A model generated the notes under the pieces. The model searched no databases, had not been told where the DNA came from, and saw only the letters and a program-made list of their open reading frames with translations. Below, piece after piece: positions 1 through 8,955 of a DNA stretch of 39,141 nt (position 1 is the first letter of the stretch; each line of letters begins with the position of its first letter). Position numbers and translations under genes: made by a program. The DNA is taken from assembly GCA_019418545.1 (NCBI GenBank), contig DYBQ01000013.1, positions 6,657 through 45,797 of the forward strand, read 5' to 3'. Source of the stretch: Clostridiales bacterium (GTDB taxonomy: Bacteria; Bacillota; Clostridia; Oscillospirales; Acutalibacteraceae).

Positions 1-346
1 GAATAAAATGTATAATAATAGCAACGAAGGATAAATGATTTAAGCGAAAAAGCGAAAATAGCTTTTAAATAGTGATGGGATTATATAAATAAAACTTGAA
101 ATAAAAAGCGTTTTATTATTGAGTTGTTTTGGGAAAGAGGGATGCTGGTATGAGTTGATTGGAGAGACAGAAAGGATTGCCGTCTGGTCTGATTAAGTGG
201 ATGACCTCATATTGAATTTTCAGGGAAAAGAGGTGAGTATATCCTAATTTTGATGAAAGGAGGAGAAAAAAGCCGTTTGGGAAAAATCGAAGTCACAAGG
301 AGTGTGACCTTCGTAAGTTGAAAAAGATTTTTAGGGAGGAACGTAA
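1..346 (+). other. Gene-free leader region before the large surface protein
   Basis: I see no coding region here. A TATAAT hexamer lies at 11-16, but its -35 box would fall at or beyond the window edge. An imperfect hairpin just before the gene pairs 288-296 with about 304-313 (GTCAC with GTGAC, plus CGAA with TTCG). It has no U-tract, so it is more likely a leader structure than a terminator. A second AAAGGAGG-like stretch near 257-264 has no convincing start codon after it. If the promoter is at the left edge, the surface protein has an untranslated leader of roughly 320 bases. Confidence 0.4.
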
Positions 347-3300
347 ATGAATTTGAAAAAGAAAATGCTTAGCGTATTGCTTTCCGCAAGCATGCTCTTT
401 TCCGTTATAGCTGGGCCTGTTCAGGCATCAACAATCACGGATAAAGAAGCAAATCTGGCGTTAGGGAAAACTGTAACGGTAAGTGAAGGAGGCAATGAAG
501 CAGAAGCACAGAGGATAACAGACGGAGTTATTGCCAAGGATTGGCAGTACAGTTATAGATACCGTTCGGAAGCTGAAGCTGAAGACCCAGACGACAAGCC
601 GTATGTTACCATTGATTTGGGTGAAAGCTACAACATTGATACCATTAAGTATTTCGGAACAATGCCGCCGGATTATCCAGATTATTACAATATTTCTCAT
701 AATATGGTAATTCGGATTTCAAACGACCCCGATTTTGAAGACGAATCCACTAAAACAGTTTATAATACAGATAAAAATAATTTCTTTGGTTTTGGCTCCG
801 GAACCGATGCAGAATCACGGAACACAATGGACGGAATCACCGTAGAATTTGAATCTACAAATGCCCGGTATGTACGATACTATCAGCATGGAGCATCCCA
901 GCTGCCTACTCCGGGCGAAAACTGTCATCCCAATGCCTTGACAGCTTGTGAAATCGAGGTTTACTCCCCCGATTGGGAGGCGCCTCCTTCTTCCATGATA
1001 CCCGAAGGCAACCTGGCTTACGGTGCAGCTATTACTGGTTCGGAGTTTAATTCGGCTGGTGTGGCTACTGAAGGCTGGGTAGGCGGCTATGACCGAAGTG
1101 ACCTTGCAGATATGACCAGCGGCAACATTAACACCGATTATTGGAAGGCCCCCAAGGTTAACAGCGATGGAGATGCCGGAGAAGCGGTATATGTTCTGGT
1201 CGATTTAAAGAAATCTAAAGTTCTGAATACCGTTAAAATATGGAATTACTTTAAAACCAATGTATCCAACAGAGTTTATCTCAATCAGGTAGTCCAGCTT
1301 TCAGAGAATGGAATTGACTGGGTCAATGTCTACAATTCCGATGAAGATGACCTCACAGGACAGGACCCCAAAAATTCTGGGCAAACCGTTTGTGAGGGAA
1401 AGCTTGTAAACGGTGAGATTACCGGTGTAGAAGCTGGTCATGATGAGGAATATCAGGAAAATTCAGATGGAAGCGGAACCACAATCTCCTTTTCTCCCAC
1501 CCAGGCTCGCTATATCAGATGGTGGTGCAGCGGAAAAACAGATAATCCTGGTCCGCAGATGGTGCAGATTCAAGCCTACAATTACTGCACAGTTACCTTT
1601 GATTATGGAGATGGCTCTACAGAGGCTGTTCAAGTACCTGCTGGCGCAAACGTAGCCATGCCTGATGACCCGGTTTCTGATGAACTTGGACTACTGTTTG
1701 ATAAATGGACCGTTGATACAGTCGACGGAGAAGAGTGGGACTTTGCACAACCCGTTACAGAGAATATGACACTTGTTGCAAACTGGAAAAAAGTCCCTGT
1801 CCACACTGTATCTTTTGACTCAGCAGGAGGAACGTCCATTGACCCTGTCAGCGTGACTGAGGGGCTTCTTCTGACCCGTCCGGAAGACCCGGAAAAGGAA
1901 GGTTTTGTATTTGCTGGCTGGAAGCTTGGGGATACACCTTACCGCTTCAACACCCCAGTCACCGAGGACATCACTCTCACAGCGTCCTGGGTGGTTCCTT
2001 CTACACCAGATGCCTATGTCCTTCGTGCCGGACTGCTGAATATTACATTGGATAGCTATGGGCGTGTGACCAACCTGATTAGTTCTCTGGATGGAACAGA
2101 TTATTACTGCCCCGGCCCGGATGAAAAACTGAGAAGCTTGGTTTCCCTTGTAGCAGATTATACCATTGAAGAGCCGACATCTCTTACCTATGATGAGGAG
2201 TCAGGAGTTCTGACTTTCGGATTTGCCTCTATTAATGCAACAGCTGAAGTGCAGCTTGAGGAAAAAGGGGATTATACCTCTCTGACCCTGACAAAAATTG
2301 ATAAGCCCGATGGCGTTTCCATCCAGGCCGTTCTTTGGGGACCAATCAAAACAACAATCACAGAGGGCGGTCAGACTGTAGGAACGGCTTATGATGATGA
2401 GTATGCGATTGGAATGCACATGCTCAATGAAAAGACCATTGGCGGCTGGCCGATAGAATATAAGGATAACTGGTATACCAGTGACCTTCCTCCTGTTAAC
2501 GGCTATACCGACCCCCGTGCAAATCGGAACATATATACCAATACAGCTTTGTTTACCACTTGGGGAAGCGCACTGCAGGCATACACCTGGGATTATACCG
2601 AAGACACTATGCGCACCATTATGTCGGAAAAAGAAATTCCCCAGCTGCTGCCTGCCATGACAAAGCCTGAAGAACAAAAATATGCACAAGTGGAAGGTTC
2701 TTCCGTTGCGATTTATGGAACCAGACCGGATAACATTCTCAATGTTATTTCCAATATTCAAATCAATGAGGGCTTGCCTCATCCAACGATTGACGGAGAA
2801 TGGCAGAAAACCTCGATTAAAATGGCCCAGGACTTCCTAGTATTTAATGATGCTATCTGGGGACTGGATGTAGTAGAAAATGATGCCAAAATGGCCAATG
2901 ATGCCGGCATCCAATACATTTATGGACAATATGGAGCAGGTGGTCCTTGGAATGGGGACGGTTCCTATGAGTTCAATTACCTCTTTGGCGGCTCGGACGA
3001 GAGTGTTAGACAGATGGTAGATAAGGCATCCGAATATGGTGTTTATATTGGCACCCACACCCTTTCCAATTTGATTAGTGGCGGAACCCAATATGCTACG
3101 CCGGCAGCTACCGACGCACTTGCTTATGCAGGTTTCGCAGCACTGACCCGTGACGCTTCGCCTTTGGATACCACGCTTTATGTGGCTGATGGTTATCCCT
3201 TCTCTGATGAAGTAGTCAATTCCAGCGGAGGACGGAGAGAAATCCGCATTGGAGAAGAACTCATTACCTATACGTCCTGTTCTCAGGTGGGCAAAGACGA

Positions 3301-5410
3301 GTGGAAGTTAATCGGCTGCGGTCGTGGAAGCAATGGAACAACCGCTTCTGACCATAAAATAGGCGAAAACGCCTACAAGCTGTGGGCTTATTATACAGCT
3401 CCTTATCTTGGAGGCTGGTCGTCTATTGAACCCATGACTGACCGTATGAGTTATGTTTATTCTGATTTGGGCGTCCATTGCATGTCTTATGATGCTTTTG
3501 AAGCTACCCGTATGTCAGAATATAGCACGCTGATGCCTGGAAGAATGATGCAGGCAGTATACAATAAAGTAAAAGACGCTGGTGCAGCTGATGGATTTAT
3601 TACTGAAACCAGCGACATTACCAGCAATTGTTGGGATGTCCAAACTCGTATCAGTTGGGGAGAATCCAATACCCCTCTGCTTCTGATGATGAATTCCATT
3701 AACTACTATCGGCAGAATTTTGGCCCGGCAATGCTGGGATGGATGTATGACCATGGTAATCATGGTGGCTATAGTGAACCAAATCTGCTGATGAACCTTT
3801 CCATGAAGGGTGGCTGGAACGCCGGTGCAGGTTGGTATGTCAACCGTAATACTTTCAAACAATATCCGCATATGCCGGAAATGCTCAAAACCTGGAATAA
3901 TGCCATTCAGAAGGGTGCATTTACGGTCGGAGAAGCATATTCTGAGGAGCTTCAGAGCGCTATGAGAAATGCTTGGACTAACGGACGGGTTTGGACGCTG
4001 GAAGAGACTGTTCCGAATCAGGAATGGATTCTTCAGGAGGTCAATAAGTCCAATATTTCCGAGAAGATTGGTGAGCCGGTTACTCTAACAGCTACCCATG
4101 ATATTGAAATTGAGCAGCCGGAAAATGGTGATATTGCTACCAATGTGTCCCGTGAGTATTCCCGTGCACATGAAGGGGACCAGATTACCGTTTATGAACA
4201 GGCATTTAGAGATTGCGCGTTGGTTCCCGGCTCGCTTAAAGTTACAGGAACCAACGGTGAAGAATGTGAACTGACCCCTGTCGACGGAGAAAAAGGAACC
4301 TACACCTTTATTATGCCTGCACAGGATGTAAAGATTACTGCACAATTCGAAGCTCAATCCACAGTTGATACCAGTGCTCTGGAAGAATTGTATGAGTCTG
4401 TAAAGGATATGGTACAAGGAAACTACAGCGATGAAACTTGGGCTGTATTCGAAGCAGCTCTGGAAGAAGCAAAAGCAATTCTAGACAACGCAGAAGCCAC
4501 GCAGGCCGAAGTGGATGCAGCAGTGAAGGCTCTGGAGGATGCTATTGCAGGTCTGGAAGAGTATGTGGCTCCCAACAAGACCCTGCTGCAAAAGACCTAT
4601 GACTATGCACTGACTCTAAGCACCGAAGGTGTGACCGACAGTGCCAAGAAGTTCTTCGAGGACGCTGTGGCCGCCGCCAAGGCAGTTCTGGACGACGACA
4701 AGGCAACCCAGGAAGAAGTCAACACCGCATGGGATAACCTGCTGGAAGGTATCTGGGGTCTGGGCCTTGTACAGGGCGACAAGACCATGCTGGAGCAGCT
4801 GATTGCCAAGGCTGACGACATGATGGCAAATGCTGACAAGTATGTACAGGACAACTGGCAGCAGCTGGTAGATGCACTGGCAGACGCTAAGGACGTTTAT
4901 AATGACGGCGACGCTATGGATGAGGATATCCAGCCGGCAGCAGAAGCCCTGCTGGATGCAATCCTTGCCCAGAGATTTAAGGCCGACAAGTCGATTCTGG
5001 AGGAATTGGTGAACAAGGCCGAAGGAATGGATGTAAGCGGATATACCGCCGAGAGTGTGGCAGTATTTAAGGCAGCCCTGTACAATGCAAATCTGGTATT
5101 GGCCGATGAGACTTTGAGTGAAGAGGACCAGGATGTTGTGGATGCAGCAGTAGCAGAGCTGAATGAGGCAATCGAGAACCTGAGTGCAGATACAGACGAG
5201 CCTTCAACGGATGATGGCAAGGATGATACTGACACCAGTAAGCCAGAGGACAACGATTCTGCAAATGATTCTTCCAAGGATGATGGCAAAACTGAAACAC
5301 CTGCTACCGGTGATAACAGCGACATGACTTTGTGGCTGGCAGCCGCTCTGATTTCTGTTGTTGGTGCAGCATATTTGATGTGCCAAAGAAAGAAAAGCGA
5401 ACAGAAGTAA
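347..5410 (+). CDS. Sortase-anchored multidomain surface protein, probable glycan-acting enzyme
   Basis: This is a 1687-residue secreted protein. A signal peptide covers residues 1-27 (KKK, hydrophobic core, cleavage after VQA). Two F5/8-type-C (discoidin-like) carbohydrate-binding domains span about 35-210 and 220-410. Two InlB/Listeria-Bacteroides repeats follow at about 414-482 and 485-550, both ending in LVANW/LTASW-type motifs. A large central domain (about 555-1300) has the look of a glycosidase barrel, with acidic motifs such as SDLGVHCMSYDAFE near 1037-1050 and ITETSD near 1084, but I cannot name a GH family. Four FIVAR modules (about 1340-1612) and an Asp/Ser/Thr-rich spacer lead to TPATGDNS (about 1651), a transmembrane helix and the tail CQRKKSEQK, a standard cell-wall sorting signal. 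The ribosome binding site is AGGGAGGAACGTAA before ATG. The architecture is seen directly; enzymatic activity on host or dietary glycans is an inference. Confidence 0.85.
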   Translation: MNLKKKMLSVLLSASMLFSVIAGPVQASTITDKEANLALGKTVTVSEGGNEAEAQRITDGVIAKDWQYSYRYRSEAEAEDPDDKPYVTIDLGESYNIDTIKYFGTMPPDYPDYYNISHNMVIRISNDPDFEDESTKTVYNTDKNNFFGFGSGTDAESRNTMDGITVEFESTNARYVRYYQHGASQLPTPGENCHPNALTACEIEVYSPDWEAPPSSMIPEGNLAYGAAITGSEFNSAGVATEGWVGGYDRSDLADMTSGNINTDYWKAPKVNSDGDAGEAVYVLVDLKKSKVLNTVKIWNYFKTNVSNRVYLNQVVQLSENGIDWVNVYNSDEDDLTGQDPKNSGQTVCEGKLVNGEITGVEAGHDEEYQENSDGSGTTISFSPTQARYIRWWCSGKTDNPGPQMVQIQAYNYCTVTFDYGDGSTEAVQVPAGANVAMPDDPVSDELGLLFDKWTVDTVDGEEWDFAQPVTENMTLVANWKKVPVHTVSFDSAGGTSIDPVSVTEGLLLTRPEDPEKEGFVFAGWKLGDTPYRFNTPVTEDITLTASWVVPSTPDAYVLRAGLLNITLDSYGRVTNLISSLDGTDYYCPGPDEKLRSLVSLVADYTIEEPTSLTYDEESGVLTFGFASINATAEVQLEEKGDYTSLTLTKIDKPDGVSIQAVLWGPIKTTITEGGQTVGTAYDDEYAIGMHMLNEKTIGGWPIEYKDNWYTSDLPPVNGYTDPRANRNIYTNTALFTTWGSALQAYTWDYTEDTMRTIMSEKEIPQLLPAMTKPEEQKYAQVEGSSVAIYGTRPDNILNVISNIQINEGLPHPTIDGEWQKTSIKMAQDFLVFNDAIWGLDVVENDAKMANDAGIQYIYGQYGAGGPWNGDGSYEFNYLFGGSDESVRQMVDKASEYGVYIGTHTLSNLISGGTQYATPAATDALAYAGFAALTRDASPLDTTLYVADGYPFSDEVVNSSGGRREIRIGEELITYTSCSQVGKDEWKLIGCGRGSNGTTASDHKIGENAYKLWAYYTAPYLGGWSSIEPMTDRMSYVYSDLGVHCMSYDAFEATRMSEYSTLMPGRMMQAVYNKVKDAGAADGFITETSDITSNCWDVQTRISWGESNTPLLLMMNSINYYRQNFGPAMLGWMYDHGNHGGYSEPNLLMNLSMKGGWNAGAGWYVNRNTFKQYPHMPEMLKTWNNAIQKGAFTVGEAYSEELQSAMRNAWTNGRVWTLEETVPNQEWILQEVNKSNISEKIGEPVTLTATHDIEIEQPENGDIATNVSREYSRAHEGDQITVYEQAFRDCALVPGSLKVTGTNGEECELTPVDGEKGTYTFIMPAQDVKITAQFEAQSTVDTSALEELYESVKDMVQGNYSDETWAVFEAALEEAKAILDNAEATQAEVDAAVKALEDAIAGLEEYVAPNKTLLQKTYDYALTLSTEGVTDSAKKFFEDAVAAAKAVLDDDKATQEEVNTAWDNLLEGIWGLGLVQGDKTMLEQLIAKADDMMANADKYVQDNWQQLVDALADAKDVYNDGDAMDEDIQPAAEALLDAILAQRFKADKSILEELVNKAEGMDVSGYTAESVAVFKAALYNANLVLADETLSEEDQDVVDAAVAELNEAIENLSADTDEPSTDDGKDDTDTSKPEDNDSANDSSKDDGKTETPATGDNSDMTLWLAAALISVVGAAYLMCQRKKSEQK
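4363..5185 (+). repeat. Four FIVAR modules within the surface protein
   Basis: Four imperfect modules of about 66-69 codons begin near residues 1340 (TSALEELYES), 1409 (NKTLLQKTYD), 1477 (DKTMLEQLIA) and 1546 (DKSILEELVN). Each carries the three-helix pattern ending in AVxxLxxAI or similar. FIVAR modules commonly space catalytic domains away from the wall. The middle two modules are visibly richer in G+C and in codons such as CTG, GAC and GCC than the N-terminal half of the gene. Confidence 0.75.
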
Positions 5411-5448
5411 ACAACAACGCTGAAGCATAATTTCTGCTCTAATCTAAC

Positions 5449-5480
5449 GAAAAAGGTCACCTTTTGGTGACCTTTTTCTT
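5449..5480 (+). terminator. Rho-independent terminator of the surface protein gene
   Basis: An 11-bp stem, AAAAGGTCACC/GGTGACCTTTT, with a TTTT loop is followed by TCTT. It lies about 40 bases after the stop codon, and its A/T flanks could also stop minus-strand transcription from the tRNA pair. Confidence 0.85.
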
Positions 5481-5558
5481 ATATCTATAAAATTCGGCTC
5501 TTTACAGCGCGCTGGAAAAAGAAAAGAGTCCGAACGCGAATTGCGTCCAGACTCAGTC

Positions 5559-5643
5559 TGGTGGAGGAGGATGGATTCGAACCATCGAAGCGAGACGCAA
5601 CAGATTTACAGTCTGCCCCCTTTGGCCACTCGGGAACTCCTCC
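5559..5643 (-). tRNA. tRNA-Tyr (anticodon GTA)
   Basis: Read on the minus strand it begins GGAGGAGTTCCCGAG and ends with the acceptor partner CTCCTCC, discriminator A and an encoded CCA (plus-strand 5559-5561). The anticodon stem-loop is CAGACTGTAAATCTG with GTA in the loop. The long variable arm expected for bacterial tRNA-Tyr is present, followed by a GGTTCGAATCC T-arm. It is 85 nt including CCA. It is the second gene of a tRNA-Thr/tRNA-Tyr unit. Confidence 0.97.
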
Positions 5644-5683
5644 ATATTCAATTTTAAATCGCCTTACAGCAATCACAAAAAAG

Positions 5684-5759
5684 TGGAGCTGGTGGACGGA
5701 TTCGAACCCCCGACCTGCTGATTACAAATCAGCTGCTCTACCAGCTGAGCTACACCAGC
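5684..5759 (-). tRNA. tRNA-Thr (anticodon TGT)
   Basis: On the minus strand the cloverleaf runs GCTGGTG (acceptor), TAGCTCAGCTGGTAGAGC (D arm), CTGATTTGTAATCAG (anticodon TGT), GGGGGTTCGAATCC (T arm), CACCAGC, discriminator T and encoded CCA. It is 76 nt. It comes first in the pair, 40 bases before tRNA-Tyr, and is served by the consensus promoter at 5779-5807. Confidence 0.97.
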
Positions 5760-5778
5760 ACGGTTAAGGCGCTTACTT

Positions 5779-5807
5779 ATTATACCGTATGAATTTGTAT
5801 TTGTCAA
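5779..5807 (-). promoter_or_regulatory. Perfect consensus promoter for the tRNA-Thr/Tyr pair
   Basis: The minus strand reads TTGACA (5807-5802), a 17-base spacer, then TATAAT (5784-5779). Both hexamers match the housekeeping sigma consensus exactly. The predicted transcription start is about 12 bases before mature tRNA-Thr. Confidence 0.9.
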
Positions 5808-5908
5808 TGGATTTTTCAAAAAAAATTTTAAAAAAGAGAATTTATGTTGAATTGTTGGGCTGTAAGAAGAGATAGTGACATTTGCACATACAAAACGCCT
5901 AATTAGGA

Positions 5909-5937
5909 TTGATAACAAAGGTTAAATATGGTAAAAT
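5909..5937 (+). promoter_or_regulatory. Promoter for the 271-residue membrane protein
   Basis: TTGATA (5909-5914), a 17-base spacer and TAAAAT (5932-5937). The expected start site near 5944 lies after an upstream in-frame ATG at 5928, which supports translation from 5958. Confidence 0.6.
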
Positions 5938-5957
5938 CAGTCAAAAGGAGAAATGCA

Positions 5958-6773
5958 ATGAAAAATTTTTTCGGAATAAACCGCACAGAATCAGAAAAAA
6001 ATCTGTCGATTGATGGTGCCGCTTTCCTGACTGGAAAGGTTTCAAACCTGCAAAAAAGGCAGGTGGAAGAATTTGTAGAGCGCATCGAGCAGTTGGAAAA
6101 TAAACCAGCACTTACAATCCCCATGCAAATCATACGATATTTTCTGATTGCAGGAATGCTTGGCGCGGTCACCTTTTTATACCATTGTTTGGAAACAAGT
6201 TTTCAGCAAACCATACAGGAAGAAGGATATCTTCCTGTGTTGGCACTGGCATCGGTAAGCATTTATTTTTTTGTGTTTTTTTCTCAAAATCGACCGGCCC
6301 AGGAAATTGCAGCGGAATTCAGAGCGTTGTATCTTCCCAATACCGGCAGCAGTGTAGAGGAAGAATCCTGTCGTCAACTGGAAATCCCAAAAGATGCACA
6401 ACAGCTGGATATTATTATGACGGTGTATCGAATCAAGAGGGGAAAAGAAGTTATTGACTATTATCTGAATTTTCCGATTTGGGTATATTCCAAAGAGAAA
6501 TGTCTTTGTCTGGGAAATTTGCAGGAAGAATATCAAATTCCATTTTCTGCGATTGTTCATAGAGAATGGAAACAAAAGCCTCTTTGGCTTCCCTTGTGGA
6601 ATAAAACTGTGGAGAAATCTCAGTCATACTCGATAAAGGGCAACGATAGGAAAGGATATCGAATTTCTCGATATCTGCAAATCAATATTGAAAAGGGAGA
6701 AGAACAATTTATGCTTCTAATCCCAGAATATGATGGAAAACAAATGGAGGACTATCTTTCTGCGATTCTTTAA
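5958..6773 (+). CDS. Small membrane protein of unknown function
   Basis: I do not recognise this 271-residue protein. The ATG at 5958 is preceded by AAAAGGAG at good spacing and by a promoter whose start site excludes the in-frame ATG 30 bases upstream. Residues 1-60 are charged and probably cytoplasmic. Two hydrophobic segments follow at about residues 63-83 (IIRYFLIAGMLGAVTFLY) and 96-112 (PVLALASVSIYFFVFF), forming a hairpin. The remaining 150 residues look like a soluble beta-rich domain with alternating Tyr, Ile and Lys. No catalytic motif is apparent. It stands alone between the tRNA genes and a bidirectional terminator, so its context gives no functional clue. Confidence 0.75.
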   Translation: MKNFFGINRTESEKNLSIDGAAFLTGKVSNLQKRQVEEFVERIEQLENKPALTIPMQIIRYFLIAGMLGAVTFLYHCLETSFQQTIQEEGYLPVLALASVSIYFFVFFSQNRPAQEIAAEFRALYLPNTGSSVEEESCRQLEIPKDAQQLDIIMTVYRIKRGKEVIDYYLNFPIWVYSKEKCLCLGNLQEEYQIPFSAIVHREWKQKPLWLPLWNKTVEKSQSYSIKGNDRKGYRISRYLQINIEKGEEQFMLLIPEYDGKQMEDYLSAIL

Positions 6774-6775
6774 AT

Positions 6776-6816
6776 AAAAGCCCATCTTTCAATGATTTCT
6801 TGAAAGATGGGCTTTT
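6776..6816. terminator. Bidirectional terminator between convergent genes
   Basis: A 16-bp perfect stem, AAAAGCCCATCTTTCA paired with TGAAAGATGGGCTTTT, has a 9-base loop. The A-rich left flank and T-rich right flank let it serve both the membrane protein gene and the chromate transporter gene on the other strand. Confidence 0.9.
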
Positions 6817-6834
6817 GCTATACTGAATTTCCTG

Positions 6835-7407
6835 TTACATTTGGAAAATGATTCCTGCTGCGGCGGCACCGGCAATGTATACTACCGGATGCTTTTTATA
6901 CTTGCGCAGCAATATATAAATCAAAACAAAGAAGAAAAGTGTTTTCCAGTTGAAGATATCCAAATAGTTGCCTGTTTCCTGAAAAGTGTCAAAACAAAAC
7001 AGTGTAATTTTCATCACCTGCCAACAGGCGGCGGCAATCAATGCGGTAACAATTGGCCGAAGGCCGGCAAAACCGTCTTGCACCAACGGATTGCTTTGGA
7101 ACTTTTTTAAGAAGTTAGCAATAATAATGATGATAATGAGTGAGGGAAGGACCAGCCCGGCAGTCGCAACAATGGCTCCCAATACACCATAAGCGTGATA
7201 TCCGGCATAAGTCGCCATGTTGATTCCCAGCGGCCCTGGAGTAGATTCAGAAATGGCAATCATATCCGGCATCATTTCCATAGGCAGCCAGTCATATCGG
7301 GCTGCAATGTCATACAAAAAAGGCAGAGTAGCGAGTCCACCGCCAATCGCAAAAAGGCCGGCTTTGAAAAATTCATAAAATAACAAAAGGAGTGTCATTT
7401 CTTCCAT
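6835..7407 (-). CDS. chrA: Chromate transporter, half-size subunit (C-terminal partner)
   Basis: This is a 190-residue member of the short-chain CHR family; two half-length proteins together correspond to one long ChrA. The family is known for chromate efflux, but in gut Clostridia the natural substrate is uncertain. The CHR signature is visible as FAIGGGLATLPFL (about 18-30), SESTPGPLGINMATYAGY (about 52-69) and several hydrophobic helices, including a run of six isoleucines near 90. Its start overlaps the end of the upstream half by 13 bases, or by an ATGA overlap if the ATG at 7398 is used. AAAGG lies 7 bases before the ATG at 7407, so I keep that start. The pair are translationally coupled and probably form a heterodimer. 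Confidence 0.88.
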   Translation of the reverse strand: MEEMTLLLLFYEFFKAGLFAIGGGLATLPFLYDIAARYDWLPMEMMPDMIAISESTPGPLGINMATYAGYHAYGVLGAIVATAGLVLPSLIIIIIIANFLKKFQSNPLVQDGFAGLRPIVTALIAAACWQVMKITLFCFDTFQETGNYLDIFNWKTLFFFVLIYILLRKYKKHPVVYIAGAAAAGIIFQM

Positions 7408-7937
7408 ACACCTGCCTTTCCAAGAATGATGCCCAAAACAGCACCTGCCAACACAAACCAGATGGGAGAAGGATTAAAAATTACCATGAGGGCAAGCGTA
7501 ATCAGGAAAGCGGAAATTCCAATCCAGCCTTTAATGCTTTTCTTTGCAAGCTTTACCACAGTATCAGTTACCAGAACACATACTGCCACACGGATTCCGG
7601 CAAATGCATGCTGCACATAAACATTATCTTGGAAATTTGAGAGGAAGGCCGCGATAACAGTAATAATTACCAGAGAAGGGAATACCACTCCTGCAGTGGC
7701 CATAATAGCACCGGGAATCCCTTTGCGTTTATACCCAATAAAGGTGGCAGTGTTTACGGCAATAATGCCGGGCGTGCATTGCCCAACGGCATAGTAATCC
7801 ATTAGTTCCTCTTCGGTTGCCCACCCATATTTTTCAACGACTTCTTTTTGAAGCATGGGAAGCATTGCATATCCGCCGCCAAAGGTTAATCCTCCGATGC
7901 GACAGAAAGTGAGGAACAAAGTCCACAGTTCTTTCAT
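7395..7937 (-). CDS. chrA: Chromate transporter, half-size subunit (N-terminal partner)
   Basis: This 180-residue short-chain CHR protein is the first of the split pair. The signature GGLTFGGGYAMLPML lies near residues 14-28 and is followed by GQCTPGIIAVNTATFIGY (about 52-69), then four to five membrane helices ending in VLAGAVLGIILGKAG. The ribosome binding site is AAAGGA, 11 bases before ATG. It begins 41 bases after the gluQ stop, so it may be co-transcribed with the hyd-gluQ series, although I found no promoter or terminator in that gap. The function (anion export, named for chromate) comes from the family, not from local context. Confidence 0.88.
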   Translation of the reverse strand: MKELWTLFLTFCRIGGLTFGGGYAMLPMLQKEVVEKYGWATEEELMDYYAVGQCTPGIIAVNTATFIGYKRKGIPGAIMATAGVVFPSLVIITVIAAFLSNFQDNVYVQHAFAGIRVAVCVLVTDTVVKLAKKSIKGWIGISAFLITLALMVIFNPSPIWFVLAGAVLGIILGKAGVWKK

Positions 7938-7978
7938 GGAAAAACCGTTCCTTTCTAAAAAATAAATTTTTCGCCTGC

Positions 7979-8923
7979 TTAAAGCTTGTGCTGGCCATTT
8001 TTTAAATGGGGTTGTTTTTGTCGAAACACACAGGCCAGTTCTGCTGCCGTTACCGGTTCAGGACGGTCCAACAGCCCGGCAGTATGCCCCAGTTCTCCTA
8101 AAATTGGCTCAGGGCCCTTGCAGCAGGCCCGAAGAAATCCTAAATCCTTGTCCTTGTCCCGTTTGGAGAGCCGTTTCCCGGTGGGGGAAAGCAGGAGGGG
8201 AATGTGATAAAACTCCGGGGCAGGGTATCCCAGCAGGTCATAGAGATATAGCTGTCTGGGGGTGGAGTCCAGCAAGTCACATCCTCTTACAACTTGGGTA
8301 ATCCCCATTTCTCCGTCATCAGCCACAACTGCAAGCTGATAGGCATATACTCCGTCCGAGCGGCGGATAATAAAATCCCCACAATCCCGGGACAGATTTT
8401 CCCGGTATACCCCTTGATATCCATCCACAAAGGTAATTTCCCGATTCGGGACTTGCAGACGAAATGAGGGGCGGCGATGCTTAGCAAGGGCTTCCCGCTC
8501 TTCTGGAGAAAGACAGCGACACCGGCCTGCATATACGGGAGAACCGTCCTCCCGGTGAGGGGCTTGGGCGTCGTGAAGCTCGCTGCGAGTGCAGTAGCAA
8601 GGATACACCAGTCCTTTTTCTTCCAGCCGGTGAAAACATTCTTCATACAGCGCCTGCCGCTGGCTTTGATAATAGGGGCCGTGAGGGCCGCCCTTCGAGC
8701 CGCCTTCGTCCCAAGTGAGCCCGAACCATAGAAGGTCATCCTCAATTTGCCGGGCATATTCCATTTTGGAGCGGTCGGGGTCCAAATCTTCAATGCGGAG
8801 AACCATCTCCCCGCCAAAGGCCCGTACTGGCAGCCATGCCATTAAAGCACAAAATAAATTCCCCAGATGCATCCGGCCACTGGGGCTAGGGGCAAACCGG
8901 CCTCGCAGGGGACGCTGCTCCAT
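7979..8923 (-). CDS. gluQ: Glutamyl-Q tRNA(Asp) synthetase
   Basis: This 314-residue paralogue of the GluRS catalytic core lacks the anticodon-binding domain. In this family the enzyme activates glutamate and attaches it to queuosine at position 34 of tRNA-Asp. Seen here are FAPSPSGRMHLGN (class I HxGx motif, H19-N22), a CYC...Y...C zinc-site pattern near 110-134 as in GluQRS, and GKRLSKRDKD near 250-260 for KMSKS. The reading frame stays open upstream to 9247, but the ATG at 8923 has AGGAGGG before it and starts at the conserved N-terminus, so the longer frame is rejected. It lies 32 bases after hydF, in the same direction and probably in the same transcript. The full GluRS would be a separate gene. 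Confidence 0.93.
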   Translation of the reverse strand: MEQRPLRGRFAPSPSGRMHLGNLFCALMAWLPVRAFGGEMVLRIEDLDPDRSKMEYARQIEDDLLWFGLTWDEGGSKGGPHGPYYQSQRQALYEECFHRLEEKGLVYPCYCTRSELHDAQAPHREDGSPVYAGRCRCLSPEEREALAKHRRPSFRLQVPNREITFVDGYQGVYRENLSRDCGDFIIRRSDGVYAYQLAVVADDGEMGITQVVRGCDLLDSTPRQLYLYDLLGYPAPEFYHIPLLLSPTGKRLSKRDKDKDLGFLRACCKGPEPILGELGHTAGLLDRPEPVTAAELACVFRQKQPHLKNGQHKL

Positions 8924-8955
8924 GAAAATCCCTCCTGAAAAGTAAGCTGTGCGCC

